DNA from: Aplectana chamaeleonis | Lineage: Eukaryota > Nematoda > Chromadorea > Rhabditida > Cosmocercidae | Direction: 5' to 3' | Length of the DNA: 64,000 bases | NCBI GenBank assembly: GCA_029168955.1 | Contig: JAPDOI010000897.1 | Span: 186,001 to 250,000 of the forward strand | Shown here: piece by piece, positions 10,401-20,567 of the stretch | Position numbering within the stretch: the first letter of the stretch is position 1 | How the letters are laid out: every line of letters starts with the position of its first letter | Made by a program: the position numbers and the translations under genes | The notes under the pieces: model-generated | Seen by the model: the letters and a program-made list of their open reading frames with translations, nothing else | The model's database searches: none | What the model was told of the DNA's origin: nothing

Positions 10401-10658
10401 GAAGAAGGAGATCTCAGTCACGGCAAAACAGGTTGAACCTGAGCATCTACACCACTTCATGTTCTCAACATGAAGGGGTTGCAATCAAAATCCACAGACG
10501 TTGAGAAGATGTGCGACCTGGTATGCCTAGATATTTTTTTGCGTGGCGGTTATTTGGGTGTGACATTGTGAACCATTGATGCAGAGGCGAAATCTCATTC
10601 TGGAGTAAGTGCATACCATTGAAGCGCATTATACTATTTTCATCAACTCAACGTTAAG

Positions 10659-10771
10659 ATGTGGATCATGATACACTTGAGCAACTCATCTCATTTGCAT
10701 ACTCTGGAAAACTGAAAATCTCAGGCGACAATGTGCATGCATTGATGATCGGAGCCAATTTTCTGCAGATG
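10659..10771 (+). pseudogene. KLHL copy 1, BTB C-terminal exon
   Basis: It reads DVDHDTLEQLISFAYSGKL then KISGDNVHALMIGANFLQM between the acceptor TTAAG and donor GTAATT. This is the second half of a BTB fold with the classic FAYSGKL strand. The phase agrees with the exon ending at 7316. Confidence 0.9.
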
Positions 10772-10821
10772 GTAATTCTGTCGCTGAATTTTTGAAATTC
10801 TTGCAGTGTTTTCATTTTCAG

Positions 10822-10922
10822 TTGGACTTCATTGCCGAAGATTGTTCTAAATATTTGAAGAAGCGCCTTCACTGGTCTAATGCTCTTGCTATTCGTGCGT
10901 TTTGTAGTGCGCTCAGTTGCAG
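10822..10922 (+). pseudogene. KLHL copy 1, BTB-BACK junction exon
   Basis: After TTTTCAG it reads LDFIAEDCSKYLKKRLHW then SNALAIRAFCSALSC, the 3-box and start of BACK. It ends before a GTCCCT, which is a poor donor. No following BACK exon is found downstream. Confidence 0.88.
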
Positions 10923-10988
10923 GTCCCTACTTACCTATTTTTGTTTTTGGGACAGATGCTTTTAGAGAGAAATACTGGCTTGTACCTA

Positions 10989-11218
10989 CTCAGACAATGG
11001 GATGGACCGACCGCGGACATGTTCCTTACCGACCGCGGACAGGTTGCGTACCGACAGCGGGATGGGCGACGTTTGGAACGCACTTTGCACGCGGTCAGTA
11101 CGCAAATGCCCGCGTTCCGTACGGAATACATTTTTTGCACGCGGTCAGTGCGATAGTGGCACGCGGTTGGTACGAGAAGCGATTTTTCGCCCGCGGTCGG
11201 TCCACCCCATTGTCTGAG
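10989..11218. mobile_element. TA-flanked MITE with 30-bp TIRs
   Basis: CTCAGACAATGGGATGGACC opens and its inverse (GGTCCACCCCATTGTCTGAG) closes a 230-bp body. TA lies at 10987-10988 and 11219-11220. It contains several CACGCGGTCAGT-like repeats. Mariner-type by its TA duplication; no transposase. Confidence 0.85.
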
Positions 11219-11565
11219 TAGCTTGTACTCTACTATCGGCCTCACAGAGCGAACCAATGCCCTGTAAAATTTCTTTTTGCCCCTCCTATTACAGCCAACC
11301 AAAGCCCCGCATAACTCAACCCTGTCTGTCCCAGTGTCCATCTCAGGAGGGACCAACCACCGCCCTCCCCCCATTTAGGAAATCGACCCCAGCTGTCGAT
11401 GGGAATGTTATGAGTTTGCGTTAGGCATTGTTCCCCTCTTTAACCAGAGTATATCAGGCACATAACTGGCGACCAATTTCTTTGCCTCGAAACAGTCGAC
11501 CATCGACTATTAGGGTCCATCGAATATTCGAGTCTTTGACTAACTCGAAATTCCAACTTTTGGAG

Positions 11566-11824
11566 TAATCGAGTTTTCGACTATCTCGCTTTTTTCAAAA
11601 TTTCGAATAATGGAGTTTTCGAGTAACTCGATTTTTCAAAATTTTGAATAATCAAGTTTTCGACTAACTCGATTTTTTATAATTTTGAATAATCGAGTTT
11701 TTGACTAACTCAATTTTTCGAAATTTCGAATAATCGAGTTTTCGACTAACTCGATTTTTAATAATTTCGAATAATCGAGTTTTTGACTAACTCAATTTTT
11801 CGAAATTTCGAATAATCGAGTAGT
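11566..11824. repeat. 41-bp AT-rich minisatellite, about 6 units
   Basis: Units begin TAATCGAGTTTTCGACTAAC and run through TCGATTTTT and AATTTCGAA; most are 41 bp. Alternate units are more similar to each other than to their neighbours, suggesting an 82-bp higher-order period in the right half. Confidence 0.85.
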
Positions 11825-12174
11825 CGAATGACTCGATGTCGTCTGTTTCAGTCGATACCAAGACTCGATGACCCGATCCGACATAAGTATAGTAAAGTTC
11901 AAATTAGATTGGCAGCGACCTGCATCCATTTCCAACCTCCTGTTTAAAATGAGCTTCGTGGGTCAATTTTGAGTGTTCCATCAAGATCGTGAACACCAAC
12001 TGAAAACAAGGAGATTAACACCAAAATCGAGCGGTTTTTTTACACCTTTTCCCCATGATCAGGAAACCATTTAAAACCATACCACAATTTTCAAAAGCCA
12101 AAGGGCTTGGCTATAGTAGAGCCGTTTTAGTGGCTGTGATCTTGTTATTAAACAGACTCTGATATTAGTTTCAG

Positions 12175-12234
12175 TAATGGGTGGCTCTGACGGAAACTCG
12201 GTCCTCACCTTAGTTGAGCGTTTCTCTCCCGAGA
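12175..12234 (+). pseudogene. KLHL copy 1, kelch exon, left half (cut by RTE)
   Basis: After TAGTTTCAG it reads VMGGSDGNSVLTLVERFSPE, matching the minus-strand paralog VIGGYEGKSPLSSVERYCP (from 44658). The exon is cut after 12234 by the RTE element and resumes at 15516. Confidence 0.88.
12225..12234. repeat. Target-site duplication, left (TCTCCCGAGA)
   Basis: Identical 10-bp sequence occurs at 15506-15515 on the other side of the RTE element. Confidence 0.9.
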
Positions 12235-15200
12235 GGGGGTGTGTATACAAGTCTGTTGGTACCTGCTCGTTGGTGCCCCTGCTTCTACTGAACCCAGCAG
12301 ACGTTTGAGTGTACACAGGGAACGTTCGAGCGATATAGCGTGCACAACTATATCGCGAAAGTATCCCGCACATTGCATAAAGGTGTCGCCGTCCGGCACA
12401 CTAAGGCCTCTGGTCCATAACACCTTAGGATCCGTACCTAGGGAGTCATGGAGTCTTTGGCCACAAGCCACAATTTCGCCACCCTGAACTGTCGATCGCT
12501 GTCGAGTGATATCCAAAAAACTGCGCTATCCAGACTTCTGAGCTATTTCCATGCACCGTTTGCTGCTTTGCAGGAAACCCGCCTCAAGGATAGACCCGTC
12601 ATCAGCGTCGGAGAGTACACCATCTACTGCGGTAACGCTGACGATAGGAGAGTGGGAGGCTGTGCAATAGCTGTAAGGAAGGATTTCAATGGTATGGTCA
12701 AGGAGTTCGGCTCAACGTCGTGTCGGAATGCATTCGTACGACTGCGGGATCACAGAGGATTCAATCTGTGGATAGTGAGTGCTCATGCGCCCACTGAAAC
12801 TGCCGAAGACAATTCGAAGGATGCGTTTTATGAGGAACGCAATACGTTGCTGGCCAGGATACCTTGTCAACATGCTGTTGTCGTGGGGATTGACGCAAAT
12901 GCGAAGATGGGACTTGATCAGGAATCCGAAGTACTCGGTAAATGGTTCTACCCAGTGGAGCAAACATCGGACAATGGCTACCGCCTTGTCGACTTTTGTG
13001 AACGCAGTGGTCTGATTATTGCATCGACATTCAAGAGGAATCATCGCCGCCATCAGCTTACGTGGCAGGGACCAACCCGGCTATCTCCAGAAGAGCAGCG
13101 GAAGCGGAAGATGACAACTTTGAAACTACAGCTTGACTATGTCCTGACGAGGAATATTCCAGTATCGGACATTCGAAGATCTAGAGCTGTGTGGGATGTC
13201 GCATTCGATTCGGATCACCGTCCTGTTCTGTTGAACTTCACTGCGAGGATTCATAAGAGGAAGCGAGGGCTCAGCCTCTCCAGAGGATTGACATGACAAG
13301 TCTCAGAGATGAAGAGTGCAGAAGGAATTTCCGACAACGCGTTTCTATTCACATCGGAGTACGGACTAAGAAGAAACTTTGCGACGCGGATTCTTTTGTC
13401 AAGTGCATCCAGGACGCTTCGAAAGAGGCACTCCCGGTTGTACAGCCTAAGAAGAAGTTCGCCTACGTCTCAGAAGAAACAACATCTACCTACAACAGAG
13501 TATGTGCTCTCCGAACTGCAGGAAACTTCGTGGAGGAGAAGCGTCTGAGGAGGAAGTTGCGTCGGCAGCTTCAAAGTGACCGCGAACGAGAGTGGACGTG
13601 TAGAGCTAAGGAGTTCGAGAAGGCTTGGGAGGAGAAGAATCCGAAGAAAGCCTACACGTTGCTGCGACAGTATAGCGGGAAGATGAAGAGATGTTCTCCT
13701 GTCTTGAACACTACCAATGGAGTTGCAGTTGGTGATGCGACGCTGCCAATATGGAAGGATTACTTCAGTTCACTACTGAATCGTCCAGCGCCATCAGTAC
13801 CTGAGCTCCCGCATGTTCAGAGAGCACATTACGATGTCAGTGAGGAACCGCCGACTGAGTCTGAAGTTTTGGATTGTGTCCGGAAAATGAAGAATGGAAA
13901 GGCAGGTGGAGATGACAACATCACTGCTGAAATGCTGAAAGCTCTTCCTCCGTCTGGGATTCGTGAAATGACCAACACCATCCGTGCCATATGGATGAGC
14001 GAAAGGATACCCGATTCGTGGAGACATGCGATCATCGTACCTCTTCACAAGAAGCTATCCGTCACGGATCCTAAGAACTACAGAGGAATCTCTCTACTTC
14101 GTGTCATGTACAAGGTTTTAGAACGTATCATTCTCGAGCGACTTATCAAACATCGTGAAGGAACGACCAGAGATGAGCAAGCCAGTTTTCGACCTGGAAG
14201 ATCGACCATCGACCAAGTGTTCGTCGTGAGAAGAGTAATTGAATCGTGGCAGCGGTTTTCGAAGCCATTACAGCTTGCTTTTTTGGACTTTGAAGCCGCG
14301 TTCGACTCTCCTCATCGTGATCGATTGCTCAATGCTCTGCGAGCAGATGGAGTCCCGGAAAGTATGTTCGGTTAATCGAGGACATGAACAAAGGAACAAC
14401 AGCAGCAGTTCGTACACCCGTCGGATTTACGTCAGCTTTCGAGGTGAAAACAGGAGTAAGGCAAGGAGCCGTTGCAGGACCTTTTCTTTTCAACTTCGCC
14501 GTTGATGACATCATGCGTAGAGTTGCAGAACAGTTTCCTGCGGATGTGATCCTAACACCATCAGGACGCTCCCTTGTCGACCTGGAGTACGCCGACGACA
14601 TTGTGTTATTCGCTGAAAACAACCCCAAATTGCAAAGGATTGTGAACCTCGTTTCGAAGTATGCCGCAGCCTATGGATTTCGTCTTCGTCCCGACAAATG
14701 CAAGCAGATGTGGGTCTCTCAGAGGCCTTCAACTGGAGTTTGTGTGGACGGACAACGTATCGAACTGGTGGACGATTTCTGTTATTTGGGCTGTTTGCTG
14801 AAGAACGATGGTAGTTATGCAGCGGATATTCGACAACGATGTGCGAAAGCTACGTCTGCATTCAATTCTCTAACCAAGTGTTTGTGGTCTACCACCATCG
14901 CGAAGGAAGTCAAGTTGCGCGTCTACCTATCCGCTATTCGCCCTATCATGATGTACGGATCGGAGACGTGGGCGCACCGAAAACGCAGATGGAAAGGTTG
15001 GATTGCACGGAGAGGAAGCTTTTTAGGCGTTTGCTTGGATATTTCTGGCCGCGTGTATGCCATAACGAAGACCTTTACAAGGAAATCGACGCAGTACATC
15101 AACGCTTGACACGAGGAGGTGCCAGCATCTCCTAACGCCATCTCAAGCAGCAATGGAAAGTCGACTTCGACTGCTCGGGCATATACTAAGAAGAACGCCG

Positions 15201-15505
15201 GATCGTCTCGTACAACACGCTTTAAAAATGCTTCCAAATCCTGTCTGGAAACGGCCACCTGGGCGTAGGCGAAAGTTCTGGACGGATGTGGTTAAAGAGG
15301 ATTTAAAGTCACTCGGCATCGAAAGACAGTTCAGGCGCGATGTTTCGTTTCGCAGGAAATGGAATAGTGACAGCTGGATGGAATGTGTTCAAATTGTGGC
15401 TGAAGACCGTGAAAAATGGACACGGCTGACTACTAGGACGGCACACCTCGGTGAAGATGCGGAATGACCGCGTCAGGCGAAAGCCAGCCGATTAAGTCAA
15501 GTAAG
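12235..15505 (+). mobile_element. RTE-type non-LTR retrotransposon, full length
   Basis: The 3271-bp element starts GGGGGTGTGTATAC and ends GATTAAGTCAAGTAAG. It lies between the two TCTCCCGAGA duplications and encodes endonuclease plus reverse transcriptase. Size and layout match RTE elements of nematodes. The same 3' terminus occurs inverted at 63372. It is inserted in sense orientation inside a kelch exon of the KLHL pseudogene. Confidence 0.93.
12448..15467 (+). pseudogene. RTE endonuclease-reverse transcriptase, four frameshifts
   Basis: The endonuclease (12448 to about 13265) has FATLNCRSL, LQETRLKD, IVSAHAPT, VVVGIDANAKMG and FDSDHRPV. The RT (13293 on) has KAGGDDNITAEMLKALPP, RHAIIVPLHK, NYRGISLL, QASFRPGRSTIDQ, LAFLDFEAAFDSPHR, then TGVRQGAVAGPFLFNF and LEYADDIVLFAE. 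The C-terminal part has MERLDCTERKLFRRLLGYF and GHILRRTPDRLVQH, ending at TAA... TGA 15465-15467. The frame shifts near 13270, 14360, 14975 and 15120, and all four fit single-base deletions. Catalytic residues are otherwise intact. Either the copy decayed by deletions or the assembly dropped bases. Confidence 0.92.
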
Positions 15506-15515
15506 TCTCCCGAGA
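15506..15515. repeat. Target-site duplication, right (TCTCCCGAGA)
   Basis: Perfect match to 12225-12234, flanking the RTE element. Confidence 0.9.
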
Positions 15516-15599
15516 AAAAGAAGCGATGCCACCGATGTCGTCGAAACGATTACACTCTGGAGCGTCGACGTTCAATGGAAATATTTATGTGTCTGGGGG
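15516..15599 (+). pseudogene. KLHL copy 1, kelch exon, right half
   Basis: It reads EAMPPMSSKRLHSGASTFNG then NIYVSGG before GTGAGTG. The paralog has MPSMSSKRSVFGATILNG and KIYVCGG at the same donor. Joining it to the left half leaves the frame off by one, so there was a small deletion near 15520 besides the RTE insertion. Confidence 0.88.
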
Positions 15600-15660
15600 G
15601 TGAGTGAAAAAATGTTTTTCAAATCTGTATTTTTGTTTTATTTCACCGAGTAATATTCAG

Positions 15661-15801
15661 AAGTGACGGCAGGCAAACCCTGAACACCGTCGAGTGTTTC
15701 GATCCTTGTACAATGAGCTGGTCTCCGGTGGCCGCGATGTTCACTAAGCGCCACGGATTCTCACTGGTTTCTTATGCAGATGCGATATACGCTATTGGAG
15801 G
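15661..15801 (+). pseudogene. KLHL copy 1, penultimate kelch exon
   Basis: It reads SDGRQTLNTVECFDPCTMSW then SPVAAMFTKRHGFSLVSYA and AIYAIGG. At 141 bp it equals the paralog exon 40291-40431 exactly. The acceptor is AATATTCAG and the donor GTATAT. Confidence 0.88.
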
Positions 15802-15875
15802 GTATATTTACTCTTTCATGCGATTTGATGCTGATTCAGAGAAGCGGAAATTTGATGCGAAAATGCGGAAATCAG

Positions 15876-16056
15876 CAGAAGAGATGGAAAATCAGTTCAT
15901 TCATCAGTGGAAATGTACCGAGAAGAAACTAAACAGGGGGAATTCTCATCTTCACTCCAATCTCCTAGACAATATCTGGATGCGGCTGTGATCTCGATTC
16001 CCCCGAGTGAGCTCGCTGAACAGGATTTCTTAGTCGAAACCGCACAGGGACTTTAA
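15876..16056 (+). pseudogene. KLHL copy 1, terminal exon
   Basis: It reads GKSVHSSVEMYREETKQGEF and, further on, VISIPPSELAEQDFL, ending with TAA at 16054-16056. It aligns with the paralog terminal exon (HTSVEVFKEETDEWDLTTPL, then IIKIPPSKLTEHEF). The acceptor is probably the AG at 15874-15875; AG at 15880-15881 also keeps the frame. Confidence 0.8.
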
Positions 16057-16120
16057 AGGTTAGCCCTAAGCTCCGCTTCCTTTTAGGTATTTGATTTGTC
16101 TGAGAGTCGAAAAATCTTAA

Positions 16121-16612
16121 AGGCAGGCAGTGTTCACAATGTTCATCATCGGTGACTTTCCCGAGTAAAATGATAGGCGAGTAGAATCCTAGGCTCCCAG
16201 TGTCGAAAGAACGGTAGAAAACGAGTCAGAAGTGGCAAAATAGCGGCTTCAAACAAGCGTTTTGGTGTTCCAGGACCGCCCCGTGCTCCAGGTACGCCCC
16301 CCTCGATGTGAACAGATAAAAACTAGAGATTGTGAGATGAGCGATGGTTTGCGGTCAATAGCCTCGTTCTTCCCTTTAATCTCAACATCTTTCTTCACTC
16401 AGGTCAGCTCGCACACATCGGCTGCTAAAGACGGAAGTTACAAGCCTCGGACAACTCGTCCACCATTTCCCCCCCCCCTCAATTTTTGAGGGACCATAAC
16501 TCCATTCCCAGAAGGTCTTGTACGGTTCCAGAAGCATCATTGGAATCAGAATGGGACCGGTTTCAAGATTGACAAAAAAACATAAAAGCGATTTTTATCG
16601 CGAACAGTGCCT
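16121..16612. mobile_element. TTAA-flanked MITE, family 'GGCAGTGTTCACGAT'
   Basis: TTAA at 16117-16120 and 16613-16616. The ends are AGGCAGGCAGTGTTCACAAT and the inverse of AGGCACTGTTCGCGATAAA. The interior (e.g. CAGGTCAGCTCGCACACATC) matches the copy at 41420-41902 in opposite orientation. It lies just after the KLHL pseudogene stop. Confidence 0.85.
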
Positions 16613-16679
16613 TTAATGTTTCTCCGACTCACCGAAAAAACGCTGAGTTAGCAGCGACGCTTATTGTTCAATGATTTAA

Positions 16680-17123
16680 GACAGTGTTCACGATGGAGAA
16701 AAACTTTTGAAAAGCCTGTTGACTATTTGTTTACACCTGCTGGTGTGTTTTGTGCACTGGGGAGAAAACGTCAAAACAAACGTCCCAAATGGTTTTGAGC
16801 TCCGAAATGCTCAGGTGAAACATTTTTTGTTTTCTGTTTCCTGTACCAAAAAGTCTTAAGAATGATATTATTCAATACACATGCTAGGATATTAGAACCT
16901 TTCGTGATAAAGAGTATTCGAAATTTCGGCCTCTGTCCTCCTGGTTTAAGGACAACTGTTATATGGCGTAGGCGGGATGATCCAATGGGTTGGCTGGTTC
17001 ACGAGATTCTCACACACTTCCTGGCTGTTTTCAGTGGCATTTCCGTTCTCACTCTTCTTAGTGGGATCCAAAGCTAGGTTACCCCCGAAAAAACGGGCAA
17101 CTTTTCCATCGCGAACACTGCCT
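16680..17123. mobile_element. TTAA-flanked MITE, second copy next to the first
   Basis: TTAA at 16676-16679, then GACAGTGTTCACGATGGAG. The right end is CCATCGCGAACACTGCCT followed by TTGA (degenerate TTAA). It belongs to the same terminal family as 16121-16612 but has a different interior. Confidence 0.78.
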
Positions 17124-17389
17124 TTGAGAGCTCGATTAGCTGGATTAGCTGACAGTCTTGGTTCTGACTTTTTGAAGTGTGTGCTCTACAGCTGCTGTGT
17201 GTCTCATAGCTGGCCTGCTTATTTACGGTTATGTCCGATTCCTTTTTTAACACTTAAGAGATCGCCTGCTCCACGGCGAATTTCCACAGCCGACCGGTGC
17301 GCTCCTCGGCTAATCGTTTTCGTGGGTGACACGTGTGGACATGCGGTCCGCTGGGAACCATTTTGATCGGAGCGCGCTTTCTTATTTAT

Positions 17390-17393
17390 ACAA
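17390..17393. repeat. Target-site duplication ACAA (left) of LTR element
   Basis: ACAA immediately precedes the left LTR and recurs at 21296-21299 right after the right LTR. Confidence 0.7.
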
Positions 17394-18476
17394 TGTCAGA
17401 TGGTGTTGGGGCTTGGGTAGGCCTTCCGCCTAGGTTCATCAACGCATCCATGCCACTTGGGGTTGAATGATTACCACGGCTGAGCTTGACCTCTTCCAAG
17501 TCACCCCTGCTATTTAATTTCCCAGTACGAACACAAAAACTATTGACTGTGCAGACACCGTAAGCTATACTCTTTATTACAATAAATAACAACAAACACA
17601 GGATAACAACTATGGAAGCACGCCCAGTGCTACTTCTGACCAATCCGCTAGCCCTATGCCTAGGTGCGCGACTTCCCGTCCTTCTCGACGGATCCCGTCT
17701 GCTAGGTGTGTGCGTGGACCTTCCGTCTCTCACGACGAAACCCGTCTGCTAGGTGTGTCTGCGGACTTTCCGTCTCTCACGACGAAGCCCGTCTGCTAGG
17801 TGTGTATGCGGACTTTCCGTCCCTTACGACAGAACACGTCTGCCGACTCCTTATCGAACCTGTAGAGTTCAACCCTTCCACTGGCGTAAATAGTAATATG
17901 GACATGCGGGTGGATCCTTAGTTCCTCTGCGTCACTGCCACTATCGACGCATCAGACCAATTGACTAGACACCAGACTGCCATACACCAGCCACGAGACA
18001 CCAGCCAGCCAGACACCAAACCGCCAGACACCGGTTCGCCAGACACCAGACCGCTAGACACCAGCTCGCCAGACACCAGCCACCAGACACCAGTTCGCCA
18101 GACACCAGCCACCAGACCGCCAGACATCAGAGCCGCCAACCACAAGACCAACCAGACATCAGCACAAGCTGCCGGCACACGCCAGAAGACCAATTCGCTC
18201 CGAAATGGCGCCTTATGTACGCTGTGGCAGGGTCTCGCGGGGTCTGCCCCGCCCACTGGCGCGTGAGGGCTTCCCCGCCCACTAGCCAGCGGGGGCAGCC
18301 CCGCCTCATCGAATCGCCTCTGGTCGGTGGGTTTTCCGACACTTCGGCAAAGGACAACAGCAAACAAGTCAAAAACAACAATATAGGCTAAATCACAATA
18401 CTTTACAATGTCATACAATTACTACTAAGCTATAAACAATACAATTACAACAATGGAGCTCTATAGATCACTGACA
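17394..18476 (-). repeat. LTR, left copy (3' LTR of the element), 1083 bp
   Basis: It begins TGTCAGATGG and ends ATCACTGACA on the plus strand. Compared with the right copy it has about 250 extra bases after CACTTGGGG (about 17470-17718). Four roughly 47-bp tandem units (CTAGGTGTGT...CCCGTCTG, about 17660-17846) and a CCAGACACCAG tandem stretch (about 17975-18130) lie inside. Confidence 0.88.
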
Positions 18477-18477
18477 C

Positions 18478-19594
18478 GTCCCTCCTCCACAAATTGGGTT
18501 GTTCCACTCAACCCCACTCCTCCCCCAGATGTCGTCGGCACCTCGCCAACACGTCCAACACGAATGCAGGAACCATCGCATCTATCCGGGAGACCACAAT
18601 TGGCACGTTCATCGAAGCCATCGCATCTACCGCGTTCAGCTCGTCCATTGGAACCATCGCATCTACCGCGTTCAGCTTGTCCTTTGGAACAACCGCATCT
18701 ACCGCGTTCAGCTCGTACTTCGGAACCATCGCATCTAATGACGGAGTAACGTTCAGCTCGTCCAGAGAGACCATAGCGTCGACCACGTCGACTGCATTCG
18801 TCTCGATTATCGCAAGCACCACCTTGACGTCTAATGAAATCATGGCGTCGACCACATTCATAACGTCTACCGGTGCAGATACTATCGTCTTCGCAAGGTA
18901 CACCACCTATAGCGCGTCCTTCAGCACGAATCACATCCGGCCATCGTTGGGATTTGGCACACCGCCGCATCTCCTCATGGTCAGCACTGACCCCAGAACA
19001 GCGTGTCCAACAACGCTTGACTGCTATCTTATCAGGTGGTCGTCCTCTGCGTCTTCGACTACTGTCTCTCATAACCGGGGATTCAATCATCACAGCCGGT
19101 GTCTTCACTAGCTCACCGTTTTGTTCACAAACTGGCTCCAGTTTCTTTGCAAAAAGTCTTACAAGTGCAAGTTTCGCACATGCTTTCGCAACATGGAGTG
19201 AACCACACGAGTCCATCGCTTGCTCAGGGTGAGAGGATTTTCCCCGCTTTGCAGGTACTCTAGCATCAACTCGATCACCCTTGCCACAAACTTCGGACTC
19301 CTGTGCATTCTCTTGTCCTTCGCAACCGACAGGACACATGTGAGTGGGTTCTGCCTTGCAAGCAGCGAACACCTCGCTGTAGTTGCTTGTGCCAAGTTCA
19401 GGGAGCTCAGCGGGTCGCTTTGTCAACCTCTGTGACCTGTTCAACTCCGCTTTTTTTCTCCTCCGTCTGCACCCTGTCCACCCAATGCAACTGCTGCATA
19501 TCCTCGGGTATGTTAGCCATCCCTGGGTTGCACCCACGGTACACCGACCGTTCGCTGGGTCCGTCTCCATCACGGATAACCCTCGGCTCAACAT
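18478..19594 (-). pseudogene. LTR element downstream ORF, no recognised pol domain
   Basis: This open frame overlaps the end of the upstream gag/protease frame by about 190 bases in another frame, and extends a little into the 3' LTR. Visible features are Cys-rich patches (AACKAEPTHMCPVGCEG), an AT-hook-like SRRRRGRPPDK, and five degenerate 12-residue repeats of the type RAERGRCDGSNG, from 36-bp DNA repeats at about 18600-18740. I see no RT or integrase motif. It may be the fused remnant after a pol deletion, or simply an open frame. Confidence 0.5.
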
Positions 19595-20567
19595 CTCTAT
19601 TTACGACAGGTACACAACCGGAGCCATCCCACACACGGCGAACTCCTAATTCCAGACTGTCGTTGCTCGACAAGACATCGCTCTTGGCCGCAGCCACTTC
19701 TCCTGACGTCGAAGACTCTTCGAAAGCCTCAGAGGATGGCGGGATCGCAGCCCGTCTTCGCGCCCCTCTCACTACCTTCGTGATGGCGCTGCTAGGCCTG
19801 CTGCCCTCCGCCTGCTCAACTCTTTCGGCATTTCTACTTTTCGATGCTGGGATCAATTTGACCTCTATCCCTAACGCAGCCAATACGTTAGTCTCCAGCA
19901 AGATTGTGTCGTCATAGGAGTGCATGACATGCAACTCAGCCTTGGCTTCCTGGGCCCCCTTCACCTTGATGTCCACTGCAACCCGCCCTGGAAGTCCTCC
20001 GGGTCTACTGGACGTGCCCGCGGCAGCTCTGTGCTCTCTATCGTCATGCCGACTCATTGGTTCGACTAGCGGTGCTAACTGGGGCGAAGTACATGATGAC
20101 AGCAGTGCTTGCGAAGAACACAATTGTGATCGCAGCAAAGCAATCTGCTCCTCCTTTTCTCTAAGTAACGACTGGGTATAGAACAATTGATGTGCACTCT
20201 GCTTCAGCGAGGAATCGATCGCAGCAACTGCTGCATCGATTGTCGTCTGCACAAGTGAACGTACAGTACCGCGCTTCGTTTCAGATACACCCTTCATCTC
20301 TTCTTGAAGTTCATCATCGACCTGTCTGGGAATACAAGTGATGAGTTTCTTCCAGTAACTTCTTCCAGTCGCGACCGTTCCGCGTTCCGCGTCGACTTCC
20401 ACTGCTTTGTTGACCATGTCAGTGTTGTGAGTGCTGCGGATGTCCGCAATCAATAGATGTTGTGGTGGCTTGGCCCCCATGTTAGACGGTTTTGGGGCTT
20501 GGGTAGGCCTTCCGCCTTGGTTCATCAACGCATCCATGCCACTTGGGGTGGACCTTCCGTCTCTCAC
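19407..20567 (-). pseudogene. LTR element gag/protease-like ORF
   Basis: The frame begins inside the 5' LTR, with another ATG (MGAKPPQ) right at the LTR end (20480). A Gln/Glu/Leu-rich segment (LREKEEQIALLRSQL) suggests a coiled coil, as in gag. Around 19900, VKGAQEAKAELHVMHSYDDT and ILLETNVLAALGIEVKLI resemble the protease-to-RT part of nematode Gypsy polyproteins. The segment after it, CVPVVNRDVEPRVIRDG, resembles the linker before RT. The stop at 19407 follows with no RT. A classic D-S/T-G protease site is not visible, so the protease is partial. Confidence 0.65.

Larger units (their letters stand above)
7057..16056 (+). pseudogene. Decayed BTB-kelch (KLHL-type) gene, plus-strand copy
   Basis: KLHL proteins are BTB-BACK-kelch adaptors that bring substrates to Cullin-3 ubiquitin ligase. 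Recognisable exons are 7057-7128 (weak), 7229-7316, 10659-10771, 10822-10922, 12175-12234 joined to 15516-15599, 15661-15801 and 15876-16056 (stop TAA). Phases agree across most junctions. Exons for the rest of BACK and the first kelch repeats should lie between 10922 and 12175 but are absent. One kelch exon is split by an RTE element (12235-15505), and its right half is also out of frame by a small indel. The kelch CGG motif reads SGG. The intact-looking paralog is on the minus strand at 40060-63178. I infer a segmental duplicate that has decayed. Confidence 0.82.

Noticed and set aside
16262..16489. 75-codon open frame similar to one at 41315-41755 on the other strand
   Set aside because: The similarity is real but is explained by two copies of the same TTAA-type MITE; the flanking TTAA and termini bound it.
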